Of a stretch of 5,509 nt of DNA, positions 1-5,509 are shown in pieces (positions within the stretch are counted from its first letter, which is position 1; every line of letters starts with the position of its first letter). The position numbers and the translations under genes were made by a program. Source of the stretch: Akkermansiaceae bacterium UBA5688 (lineage in GTDB: Bacteria; Verrucomicrobiota; Verrucomicrobiia; Verrucomicrobiales; Akkermansiaceae); the NCBI GenBank assembly GCA_002420315.1, contig DIHU01000147.1, forward strand, positions 1-5,509, given 5' to 3'. Under the pieces are notes generated by a model. That model was not told the origin of the DNA and searched no databases. It saw nothing but the letters and a program-made list of their open reading frames with translations.

Positions 1-1194
1 GACTTTTATTCTACCTGCTCAGTATGCACCCCGTCTCGCTCCAGCCTCATGACCGGCTGTTATCCGCGCCGGGTCAACATGCATGTCGACGAACAGAATC
101 TTTGTGTGCTCTTTCCTGCGGCGCGTAAGGGTCTCAATCCAGAAGAAGTCACCATTGCCGAAGTCCTGAAGAAACAGAATTACTCGACCATGTGTATCGG
201 GAAATGGCATCTCGGGGATCACCCTAACTTCATGCCTACCAACCATGGCTTCGACCATTACTTCGGCATTCCCTACAGTAATGACATGAACCGCAAGGAA
301 GTCCCATTGCCCCTCGTGCGGGATCTGACCGTGATCAGGGACAGCGTGCAAAAGGAGACGACGATCACCGCACAGTATACTTCAGAAGCCGTAAAGTTCA
401 TTAAGTCTAACAGCAGCACACCATTCTTCCTCTACCTTCCTCATACTGCAGTACATCTCCCCCTCGTGCCCGGAAAGAACTTCAAAGGTAGCAGTAAAGC
501 GGGCGCCTACGGGGACTGGGTTCAGGAGATTGACTGGTCGATGGGAGAGCTCTTCAAAGCAATTAAGGCTGAAGGTATCGACGAACATACCCTGGTTCTC
601 TTTACTTCGGATAACGGCTCTGCGAGGGAAAAACAGGGCAGCAACCTGCCCCTAAGAGGCCGGAAGGGACGCACCGATGAGGGAGGGATGCGAGTTCCCT
701 GCATTGTCCGCTGGCCTGGAAGAGTTCCAGCTGGAAGCTCCAGTAGAGCCCTCACCTGCACCATGGATCTGCTACCCACGGTAGCCGCGATCTCCGGCGG
801 TAAAGTCTCCAAGACCCCTCTCATTGATGGCAAAAACATCTGGCCGATCCTCAGCGGAAAGTCCAAGGATCACCCTCGCGAAGCATTCTTCTATTACCAA
901 ATGGATCAGTTACAGGCCATACGCTCAGGCGATTGGAAACTCTTCGTGGCTATGGACTCCAAGAAGCGCAACTGGGGAAACCCCGAGGGCAAAAAAGCGC
1001 TCGCGCTCTATAACCTCGCCAAAGATATCCATGAGGACAACAACCTAGCTGCCGCAAACCCGAGAATTGTGAAGAAGCTCCTCGCTCATGCGGAAAATGC
1101 CCGGGAAGATCTTGGCGACGTAGGCCGACCCGGAAAGGGACAGCGCAAAGCCGGTTGGGTTGAAAAAGCCTCACCCCGACTGCTTGCACGATGA
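1..1194 (+). CDS. Formylglycine-dependent sulfatase (arylsulfatase-like), 5'-truncated by the window
   Basis: The product hydrolyses sulfate esters, most likely on a glycan, in the periplasm or outside the cell; the substrate cannot be read from sequence. The frame is open from base 1 and gives 397 codons. The catalytic motif C-T-P-S-R sits at window codons 9-13, where Cys9 (nt 25-27) would become formylglycine, so the ATG at 49 cannot be the true start. Other sulfatase motifs follow in order: GKWHLG (67-72, Lys68 and His70), PHTAVH (147-152), TSDNG (202-206, metal-ligand Asp204/Asn205) and RGRKGRTDEGGMRVP (219-233, Lys222). The C-terminal subdomain ends in the basic, glycine-containing tail common in PVC sulfatases. 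Missing are the N-terminal roughly 60-90 residues, which normally carry the signal peptide and the first Asp-Asp metal ligands. All catalytic motifs inside the window look intact. The family call is very secure; a sulfatase subfamily is not assigned. Confidence 0.96.
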   Translation, partial: DFYSTCSVCTPSRSSLMTGCYPRRVNMHVDEQNLCVLFPAARKGLNPEEVTIAEVLKKQNYSTMCIGKWHLGDHPNFMPTNHGFDHYFGIPYSNDMNRKEVPLPLVRDLTVIRDSVQKETTITAQYTSEAVKFIKSNSSTPFFLYLPHTAVHLPLVPGKNFKGSSKAGAYGDWVQEIDWSMGELFKAIKAEGIDEHTLVLFTSDNGSAREKQGSNLPLRGRKGRTDEGGMRVPCIVRWPGRVPAGSSSRALTCTMDLLPTVAAISGGKVSKTPLIDGKNIWPILSGKSKDHPREAFFYYQMDQLQAIRSGDWKLFVAMDSKKRNWGNPEGKKALALYNLAKDIHEDNNLAAANPRIVKKLLAHAENAREDLGDVGRPGKGQRKAGWVEKASPRLLAR

Positions 1195-1262
1195 CATCTT
1201 CTCGCCCCCCCTTTCACCCCTTACCTCTCTTCTCAAAGACGCCCCCAAGCGCCCCACCCCAA
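1195..1262 (+). terminator. C-rich, G-poor tract after the sulfatase gene, possible Rho-dependent terminator (rut-like)
   Basis: The 66 nt after the sulfatase stop (1195-1260) contain about 37 C and only 5 G on the sense strand, in repeated CCCC/CTCT runs, and then become A-rich. I see no stem followed by a T-run, so an intrinsic terminator is unlikely here. A C-rich, G-poor, unstructured transcript directly after a stop codon is the usual composition of a Rho loading site. This is a call from composition only. It suggests that the sulfatase and the downstream cytochrome operon are separate transcription units. Confidence 0.35.
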
Positions 1263-1283
1263 AAATAAATTCCTAGCAGCCCT

Positions 1284-1339
1284 TTGATAAAAACTATGTG
1301 CTGGAAAGTTTACAGGAACCTTGTCATGAATACGACAAT
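1284..1339 (+). promoter_or_regulatory. AT-richer segment likely to hold the promoter of the cytochrome/DUF1552 operon
   Basis: After the C-rich tract the composition changes. Candidate -35-like hexamers are TTGATA (1284-1289) and TTTACA (1309-1314). Possible -10 partners are poor: GACAAT at 1334-1339 lies 19 nt after TTTACA, and TTTACA itself lies 19 nt after TTGATA. None is a convincing sigma-70 promoter. The location is inferred mainly from the need for a promoter between two probable transcription units. Confidence 0.18.
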
Positions 1340-1400
1340 ACCTCTTAGGATAGATAGCAATGGTGACCAGTCCCACTTAAAGGATGAAACCAAGAAATAA
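1326..1400 (+). CDS. Possible 24-residue leader ORF overlapping the start of the cytochrome gene
   Basis: A short ORF begins with ATG at 1326 and starts with residues MNTTIPLRID. A good Shine-Dalgarno sequence, AGGAA (1314-1318), lies 7 nt upstream. The ORF ends with TAA at 1398-1400, whose last base is the first base of the ATG of the cytochrome gene (TAATG). This geometry is typical of translational coupling. The peptide is hydrophilic, resembles nothing I recognise, and has no run of one amino acid that would suggest attenuation. A 24-codon ORF can easily arise by chance, so the call rests only on the ribosome site and the stop/start overlap. Confidence 0.25.
   Translation: MNTTIPLRIDSNGDQSHLKDETKK
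1379..1384 (+). promoter_or_regulatory. Shine-Dalgarno-like AAAGGA upstream of the cytochrome gene, with long spacing
   Basis: AAAGGA lies 15 nt before the ATG at 1400, longer than the usual 5-10 nt. The in-frame alternative ATG at 1427 has only pyrimidine-rich sequence in front of it and no ribosome site. The upstream start is therefore slightly favoured, though coupling to the short ORF at 1326-1400 could also supply ribosomes. Confidence 0.35.
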
Positions 1401-3775
1401 TGCTCCTTTCTCACCACAGCTTTAACATGGCGACCAAAACGAACGGCATACGAAAAGTATCCACATGGACTCTGGCCATTGCGATCCTGCTTCCGTCGAT
1501 CTTTTCAGCAAGCGCCGTCACCCCATCCGGTTTCGACGAACTGATCAAACCTTTCTTGAAAGAGAACTGCATTCGTTGTCATGGGAAGGAAAAACAAAAG
1601 GGTAAACTGGCTCTCCACGACGCTCAGGTTGATTTCGAAAATCCCAAGACCTCCGAATTTTGGCTTGAGATTCTTGCTCAATTGACGGCCAGAGACATGC
1701 CCCCGTCAGACGAGAAGACCCAGCCGACTGATTCCGAACGCAATGCAATTATTGAGTGGATCGATCGGCAGTTGCTCATCGCTGGCTCCGGGAAAACTTA
1801 TCGTAAAAAGCTGCTCGCACCCCAATACGGCAACTGGGTAAACCACGAAAAACTTTTTTCGGGTGAAATAAAAAATCTCCCTTTTTCACCTTCGCGGCTT
1901 TGGCGGTTCAATACTGAGATTTTTGCCCACAAAGGATTTGGCAAGGCTAAGAGCCCCTTCAGTTACGTCACCTCAGAGCGAGGGATACGCGATTACGCGC
2001 CGCTATCGATCGCAGATCAAAGCACGGTTCAAATGATGATGATCGTGGCCGATTCCTTTCTTACAGACCGCGAAAAACGGGGTGATTTTTCGGATTTTTC
2101 AGCTGACAAGCCAGACCTTGAAGAGCAGGCCCTTATCGAAGTAATCCGGCGCGAGCATAGCAGGGTCCTCGGACGCTACCCAAACAACGTAGAGCAAGAA
2201 AAGTATTTAAGCTTTCTCAAACGGAACATCAAGATGGGTGGCAAGTTGGAGGGACTCAAAACAACAATCAAAGCAATGTTCCTGAGTCCTGAATCAATCT
2301 ACCGAATGGAGTTCGGCATGGGTGAGGTGGATGAACACGGACGCCGGCATTTATCTCCGGAAGAGATAGCTCACGCGATCGCCTATGCCTTAACACATCA
2401 CAGACCGGACAACCATCAGCTCATTCGTGAAGCTCTACAAAACGGGCAGCTCAAAACTAAGGGAGACGTGGACCGCCTCACTCGAAAAATACTGAACGAA
2501 CAACTCTTGACGGGACATTGGAATCGGAAAGATTTACCTCGAATCATGCGGTTTTTTGACGAGTTCTTTGGCTTCCATCGAGCCGGAACGGTCTTCAAAG
2601 ACAACGATCGTCGGAGAGCTGAAAAGATTAACCAGTGGAACACAGACATGCTCATCCACGATGCACGGATGCTCATTGAGCATGTTTTAAAGAAGGACAA
2701 GGATGTTATCGCCGAGCTGTTGACCACTAATAAATACTTCATCGCACATCCAGGTGACAACAATTATGCCCGCGAGCATTACGAGAAGAAAATAGCCGAA
2801 ATCATGGATCCGGGATTTGTCGAAGATCGTGTTGAATTAAAGAGAAACCAGATCGAGCGGGATTTCAATTTTGAAGATATGCCGGAAAAGGCCGAGGAGG
2901 CTTTGGTTGCTGCCCGAAAAGATGCGGAGAGAACCGTTGCGATGTATAAGGAAACCCTAGACAAGGGCATGCATCGTCATCCTAATTTTCCTTTCTCCGG
3001 AAAGAGGCGAGGCATTGCGGACCTTCTTTATATCGAGTCCTACAATTTACCGAGCAGCGGACGGCACGATGAACAAAAGTGGGACTGGCCCTTAGAGCAA
3101 CCCTTGAGTATGCCCGAGGAAGAACGGGCGGGTCTATTGACGCATCCGGCGTGGTTGACAGCCTATTCACTCAATGAGGACAATGACCCTATCCATCGTG
3201 GGATCTGGGTATACGAACGATTGTTGGCCGGCGTACTGGGAGATGTTCCGCCAGATGTCGATGCGGCTGTGCCAACCGATCCCCACAAGACACTAAGGGA
3301 ACGGATGGAGCCGCTGCGCAGCGAAAAGTGCTGGAAGTGTCATCGCAAGATGAATCCACTCGGTGAAGCATTCGAGATCTTTGATGACTGGGGCCGCTAT
3401 CGAACTCATCACTACTTTGACGAGAACGGTGAAATCTACATGCGACGTGACAACCAGTTCGATCGTAAGCTCAAAGAGGGAAAACTCACGACCCGCAAGG
3501 TCGACGCCTCCGGGGAAATTGTCTTTTCAGGTGATCACAAGGTCGATGGAAAAGTAAAGAACGCAGTCGAAATGATGCAGCGCTTGGGGCGTTCGGACCG
3601 AGCCCGCCAGTCCTTCATTCGGCATTTGTTCCGATATTTCATGGGTCGTAACGAGGTCCTGAGTGATTCAAAAACCTTGATCGAAGCCGAAGAAGCTTAT
3701 GTAAATAATGGCGGGAGTTTTAAAGCGCTCGTCGTATCATTACTAAGTTCCGATTCCTTTCTCTACAGACGATAA
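1400..3775 (+). CDS. Exported di-haem planctomycete-type cytochrome c protein (PSCyt1 / DUF1592 / DUF1588 / DUF1585)
   Basis: The role is unknown; the family is large, PVC-enriched and presumed to work in redox chemistry outside the cytoplasm. A Sec-type leader is visible: basic stretch to about residue 19, hydrophobic core at 23-36, likely cleavage near the S-A-S-A-V at 36-40. A PSCyt1 cytochrome domain follows, with haem motif C57-I-R-C60-H61 and a possible distal Met100 in R-D-M-P-P. Residues 244-305 resemble the DUF1595/DUF1592 entry, 315-450 the DUF1592 core, and 575-668 DUF1588, including THPAWLT (581-587) and a second haem motif C644-W-K-C647-H648 before K-M-N-P-L-G. Residues 700-791 match DUF1585, including FRYFMGR and the final SDSFLYRR. 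Residues 455-525 are a charged, probably helical insert. The usual DUF1587 motif is not obvious; SRLWRFNTEIF (165-175) occupies its place. The start could instead be Met10 (nt 1427), which gives a shorter leader. The gene pairs with the DUF1552 gene 12 nt downstream. Confidence 0.93.
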   Translation: MLLSHHSFNMATKTNGIRKVSTWTLAIAILLPSIFSASAVTPSGFDELIKPFLKENCIRCHGKEKQKGKLALHDAQVDFENPKTSEFWLEILAQLTARDMPPSDEKTQPTDSERNAIIEWIDRQLLIAGSGKTYRKKLLAPQYGNWVNHEKLFSGEIKNLPFSPSRLWRFNTEIFAHKGFGKAKSPFSYVTSERGIRDYAPLSIADQSTVQMMMIVADSFLTDREKRGDFSDFSADKPDLEEQALIEVIRREHSRVLGRYPNNVEQEKYLSFLKRNIKMGGKLEGLKTTIKAMFLSPESIYRMEFGMGEVDEHGRRHLSPEEIAHAIAYALTHHRPDNHQLIREALQNGQLKTKGDVDRLTRKILNEQLLTGHWNRKDLPRIMRFFDEFFGFHRAGTVFKDNDRRRAEKINQWNTDMLIHDARMLIEHVLKKDKDVIAELLTTNKYFIAHPGDNNYAREHYEKKIAEIMDPGFVEDRVELKRNQIERDFNFEDMPEKAEEALVAARKDAERTVAMYKETLDKGMHRHPNFPFSGKRRGIADLLYIESYNLPSSGRHDEQKWDWPLEQPLSMPEEERAGLLTHPAWLTAYSLNEDNDPIHRGIWVYERLLAGVLGDVPPDVDAAVPTDPHKTLRERMEPLRSEKCWKCHRKMNPLGEAFEIFDDWGRYRTHHYFDENGEIYMRRDNQFDRKLKEGKLTTRKVDASGEIVFSGDHKVDGKVKNAVEMMQRLGRSDRARQSFIRHLFRYFMGRNEVLSDSKTLIEAEEAYVNNGGSFKALVVSLLSSDSFLYRR

Positions 3776-3787
3776 CCTTCCCTTCTT

Positions 3788-5227
3788 ATGATTTACAAAA
3801 GACGTCAATTTTTCCAGAAACTCTCTCGTGGTGGAAGCGCGCTAGCTCTAACGCCTTTCTTCCAAACCCTTCGCGTCCATGGAGCAGGAACCGAGGAAGC
3901 CTTGCCTAAGCGCTTCGTCTTCGTCGTCAAATCATCCGGAATCGACAAGTTCAACCTAGTACCAAAGGGCCTCGAAAATCACTTCGTCAATCCGGATGAC
4001 CATAAGAAACTCGGAAATCGGGGGCGGCGAGAAGGACCTCTCGTAGATGTCGCCCTGGCAGATTATAAGCTACCGGAAAAACTAGCCTCTTTGGAAACTT
4101 TAAGGGACCGCCTGACGATCATTCAAAGTTTGTCTGGAGTGGGCTTCCGGGGAAACCATACCAAGGGCTTCGGAACTCTTTCGCTTCACGATTCAGAAAA
4201 GGTAGCCGTTGCGCCCACTTTGGACTGCATACTCGGACAACATCTCTCCACAGGTCCATACCCGATGTATGGGATGGCAATGAGCGGTCAACTACTTGAA
4301 TCGGCAGGATGGAAACCCGAAGACTCCTATTGCTACCCGAATCTCTCTGCATACGGAACAGCCAAGCCCGTTGCTTATCAAGGTTCACCAAGGAAAGCCT
4401 TCCTCGAACTCTTTGGAGCTGCTATCGCAAGCCCTCGAGAACTAGAAAAGAAAGTTTCGCTGAACGGAAACCTGATGGATTTCCTGACCGAGGATGCCCG
4501 CCGGGTTGAGAAGCAACTATCCGGGGACGACAAAGAACGGTTTGCTCAGTATATGGATTCGTTCGATTCCCTAAGAAAGATCGAAGAAAAGAAAGCCGCC
4601 CTCACAGACCGCATTAAAAAGTACGCTCCAGAACAGACAGGGCGCTTTGATTCCACCGCTCCTTCGGGGCGAATCGAATCGCATTTTGAAATTGCATCCG
4701 CCGCTTTGATCGCTGGCTTGACGAACGTAATCACCCTTCGGCCGGACACCTTGGGTGTAAAGTATTCCGAACTAGGACTTACGAATTCCGTTCATGCCTT
4801 AGGTCACCTCCAAGACAATAAGGCTTCAAATGGTTGGACTGGTCATCAAGCCCGTATGGAAATCGAAAAGCTGCACTTACAACAGATCGCAAAAATGGCA
4901 AAGAAGTTCGCCGATATCCCAGAAGGGAATGGTTCGATGCTCGACAACACGATGATCGTTTACATGTCGTGCTCATCGGGCGACCATCATTGTGCCGGTC
5001 ATGACTGGCCGGTCATTCTTTTGGGCGGAATGGGAGAGAAGCTTAAAGCGGGACGCTACCTCGAGTATCCCAAATATGGAAGCAAAGGTCACCGAACGGT
5101 TGGCAACTTTTACCTTTCCTTGATGCAGGCCGCGGGAATGAAAACATCAGATTCATTTGGCCAGCTGGACTCAAACCTCAAGGATCTCGAACTTAAGGGA
5201 CCCCTTCAGGAATTGATGGTAGGCTAA
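3788..5227 (+). CDS. DUF1552 (HXXSHH) family exported protein with twin-arginine-like leader
   Basis: This is the usual genomic partner of DUF1592/DUF1588 cytochrome proteins in PVC bacteria; its reaction is unknown. The N-terminus K-R-R-Q-F-F-Q (4-10) followed by a mildly hydrophobic stretch (15-30) resembles a Tat signal, with possible cleavage near HGAG (31-34). Family landmarks are FVFVVKSSGID (43-53, where relatives have a 'lyvPNG' strand), GNHTKGFGT (122-130, like the family's H-x-x-G motif), MDSFDSLRKIEEKK (256-269, a predicted helix), LIAGLTNVITL (307-317), DNTMIVYMSCSSGDHH (386-401) and the C-terminal GRYLEYP (422-428) with a final FGQLDSNLKDL. The namesake HxxSHH is degenerate here, reading H336-A-L-G-H340-L. 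Residues 395-405 form a Cys/His-rich segment. The length of 479 aa is normal. The gene starts 12 nt after the cytochrome stop, with no Shine-Dalgarno sequence in the pyrimidine-rich gap, so translational coupling is likely. No nearby alternative Met exists; the next is far inside the domain. Confidence 0.92.
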   Translation: MIYKRRQFFQKLSRGGSALALTPFFQTLRVHGAGTEEALPKRFVFVVKSSGIDKFNLVPKGLENHFVNPDDHKKLGNRGRREGPLVDVALADYKLPEKLASLETLRDRLTIIQSLSGVGFRGNHTKGFGTLSLHDSEKVAVAPTLDCILGQHLSTGPYPMYGMAMSGQLLESAGWKPEDSYCYPNLSAYGTAKPVAYQGSPRKAFLELFGAAIASPRELEKKVSLNGNLMDFLTEDARRVEKQLSGDDKERFAQYMDSFDSLRKIEEKKAALTDRIKKYAPEQTGRFDSTAPSGRIESHFEIASAALIAGLTNVITLRPDTLGVKYSELGLTNSVHALGHLQDNKASNGWTGHQARMEIEKLHLQQIAKMAKKFADIPEGNGSMLDNTMIVYMSCSSGDHHCAGHDWPVILLGGMGEKLKAGRYLEYPKYGSKGHRTVGNFYLSLMQAAGMKTSDSFGQLDSNLKDLELKGPLQELMVG

Positions 5228-5344
5228 AAGAATCATGATTTCTTGATGTGGGTGAACACCTTGCTTTTTTGGCTTGGCTACAAAGGCGGGATCATATCAA
5301 TCCTAGCTCCAAAAGCACATGCCTGGCAGCCAACAATTTAGCAC
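5228..5344. other. Convergent intergenic region between the DUF1552 gene and the minus-strand propeller gene
   Basis: This 117-nt gap separates two genes that end towards each other, so terminators for both strands are expected. Only weak structures are visible: a near-palindrome at 5228-5244, a short GGT-GAAC-ACC hairpin before six T residues (5251-5270), and a possible long pairing of TTGGCT (5274-5279) with AGCCAA (5328-5333). No ORF, tRNA or repeat family is recognised. Confidence 0.6.
5250..5270 (+). terminator. Weak candidate terminator after the DUF1552 gene
   Basis: GGT (5251-5253) can pair with ACC (5258-5260) around a GAAC loop, plus a G-T wobble outside it, and a run of six T (5265-5270) follows four bases later. 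The stem is very short, so this is at best a weak intrinsic terminator. It is listed because the place and the T-run are right. Confidence 0.2.
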
Positions 5345-5509
5345 CTAAAAAGAGGGTAACTTTAGAAATCCGAACTGTGAACTATCCACAGCAATAATCA
5401 CCCCTCCGTCTAGAGTCAGCGCCAAATCCTCCCCCGCCCAGTCTCCTTCCTCAGCCTCGTATGTGGCCTCCCATTCAAGGGCTCCGCCCGGGCCATACTT
5501 GATCACATA
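5345..5509 (-). CDS. C-terminal end of a beta-propeller (SBBP-like) repeat protein, 5' part outside the window
   Basis: Read on the minus strand from 5509, the frame is open for 54 codons and stops at TAG (5347-5345). It starts outside the window and has no ATG inside it. The peptide opens with YVIKYGPGGALEWEATYE, then GDWAGEDLALTLDGGVIIAV, and ends in FGFLKLPSF. The pattern 'VIKY-x-x-x-G-x-L-E-W ... G-D-x-A ... T-x-D-G-G-x-I-I-A ... F-x-x-L-K-L' matches the strand pattern of SBBP/delta-60-type propeller repeats found in secreted and surface proteins. The visible part is therefore about one repeat plus the closing strand. The role is unknown. Family assignment from 54 residues is moderately sure; that it is real coding sequence is more certain because of the clear repeat pattern and convergent placement. 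Confidence 0.68.
   Translation of the reverse strand, partial: YVIKYGPGGALEWEATYEAEEGDWAGEDLALTLDGGVIIAVDSSQFGFLKLPSF

Noticed and set aside
49..51. ATG at 49 as the start of the sulfatase gene
   Set aside because: The frame is open upstream and the formylglycine motif CTPSR is encoded at 25-39, so the true start is outside the window.
19..866. Minus-strand ORFs of 68-114 codons inside the sulfatase gene (19-351, 382-588, 522-866)
   Set aside because: They lie opposite a sulfatase with all motifs intact, have no recognisable domain, and overlap each other; they are shadows of the sense coding frame.
1384..1425. A 13-codon ORF starting at ATG 1384 within the ribosome-site region
   Set aside because: It has no ribosome site at proper spacing, is very short, and overlaps the better-supported cytochrome start in another frame.
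1862..1890. Inverted repeat GGTGAAA / TTTCACC inside the cytochrome gene
   Set aside because: It is a 7-bp stem with a 15-nt loop inside a conserved reading frame, with no T-run after it; chance pairing is the simpler explanation.
2071..2101. CGAAAAA / TTTTTCG hairpin followed by a 9-bp tandem repeat (GATTTTTC twice)
   Set aside because: The repeat encodes DFSDFS within the cytochrome gene, the stem is AT-rich, and an internal terminator is unlikely in the middle of an intact gene.
2416..3371. Minus-strand ORFs opposite the cytochrome gene (2416-2763, 2779-2970, 2982-3170, 3189-3371)
   Set aside because: Their residues are low-complexity Ser/Arg-rich reverse translations of a conserved sense protein, with no family resemblance.
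5288..5304. GGAT / ATCC hairpin in the convergent intergenic region
   Set aside because: The stem has only four base pairs with a seven-base loop and no adjoining T-run on either strand, so it is too weak to call a terminator.

Overview
The window looks like chromosomal DNA of a member of the Planctomycetes-Verrucomicrobia-Lentisphaerae (PVC) group, probably a marine or otherwise polysaccharide-degrading one. Three things suggest this: a formylglycine-type sulfatase, an adjacent pair encoding a large 'planctomycete cytochrome c' protein (PSCyt1 / DUF1592 / DUF1588 / DUF1585 type) and a DUF1552 (HXXSHH) protein, and a secreted beta-propeller-repeat protein at the far edge. Starts with poor or absent Shine-Dalgarno sequences also fit. 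The genus cannot be named from this sequence.

Layout. (1) Positions 1-1194, plus strand: the 3' part of a sulfatase gene. It enters the window already in frame, and its catalytic CTPSR motif lies upstream of the first ATG, so the gene begins outside the window. (2) 1195-1399: a 205-nt intergenic region. Its first third is very C-rich and G-poor, like a Rho-loading site. Its second part is AT-richer and holds weak promoter-like elements and a possible 24-codon leader ORF whose stop overlaps the next start (TAATG). (3) 1400-3775, plus strand: a 791-residue exported protein with two CxxCH haem motifs. (4) 3788-5227, plus strand, 12 nt downstream: a 479-residue DUF1552 protein with a twin-arginine-like leader. 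(5) 5228-5344: a convergent intergenic region with only weak hairpins. (6) 5345-5509, minus strand: the last 54 codons of a beta-propeller-repeat protein, open at the window edge.

How the genes may work together. Genes 3 and 4 form a clear two-gene operon, a pairing that recurs in PVC genomes and whose biochemical role is, to my knowledge, not established. Both products appear to be exported, so a periplasmic redox system is a fair inference. The sulfatase next door removes sulfate esters from an unknown substrate outside the cytoplasm, so the locus may belong to sulfated-glycan use, but the C-rich gap suggests it is transcribed separately. The most unusual points are the departure of the DUF1552 protein from its family's namesake HxxSHH motif, its Cys/His-rich segment, and the possible leader ORF. 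I saw no tRNA, rRNA, CRISPR array or insertion sequence.
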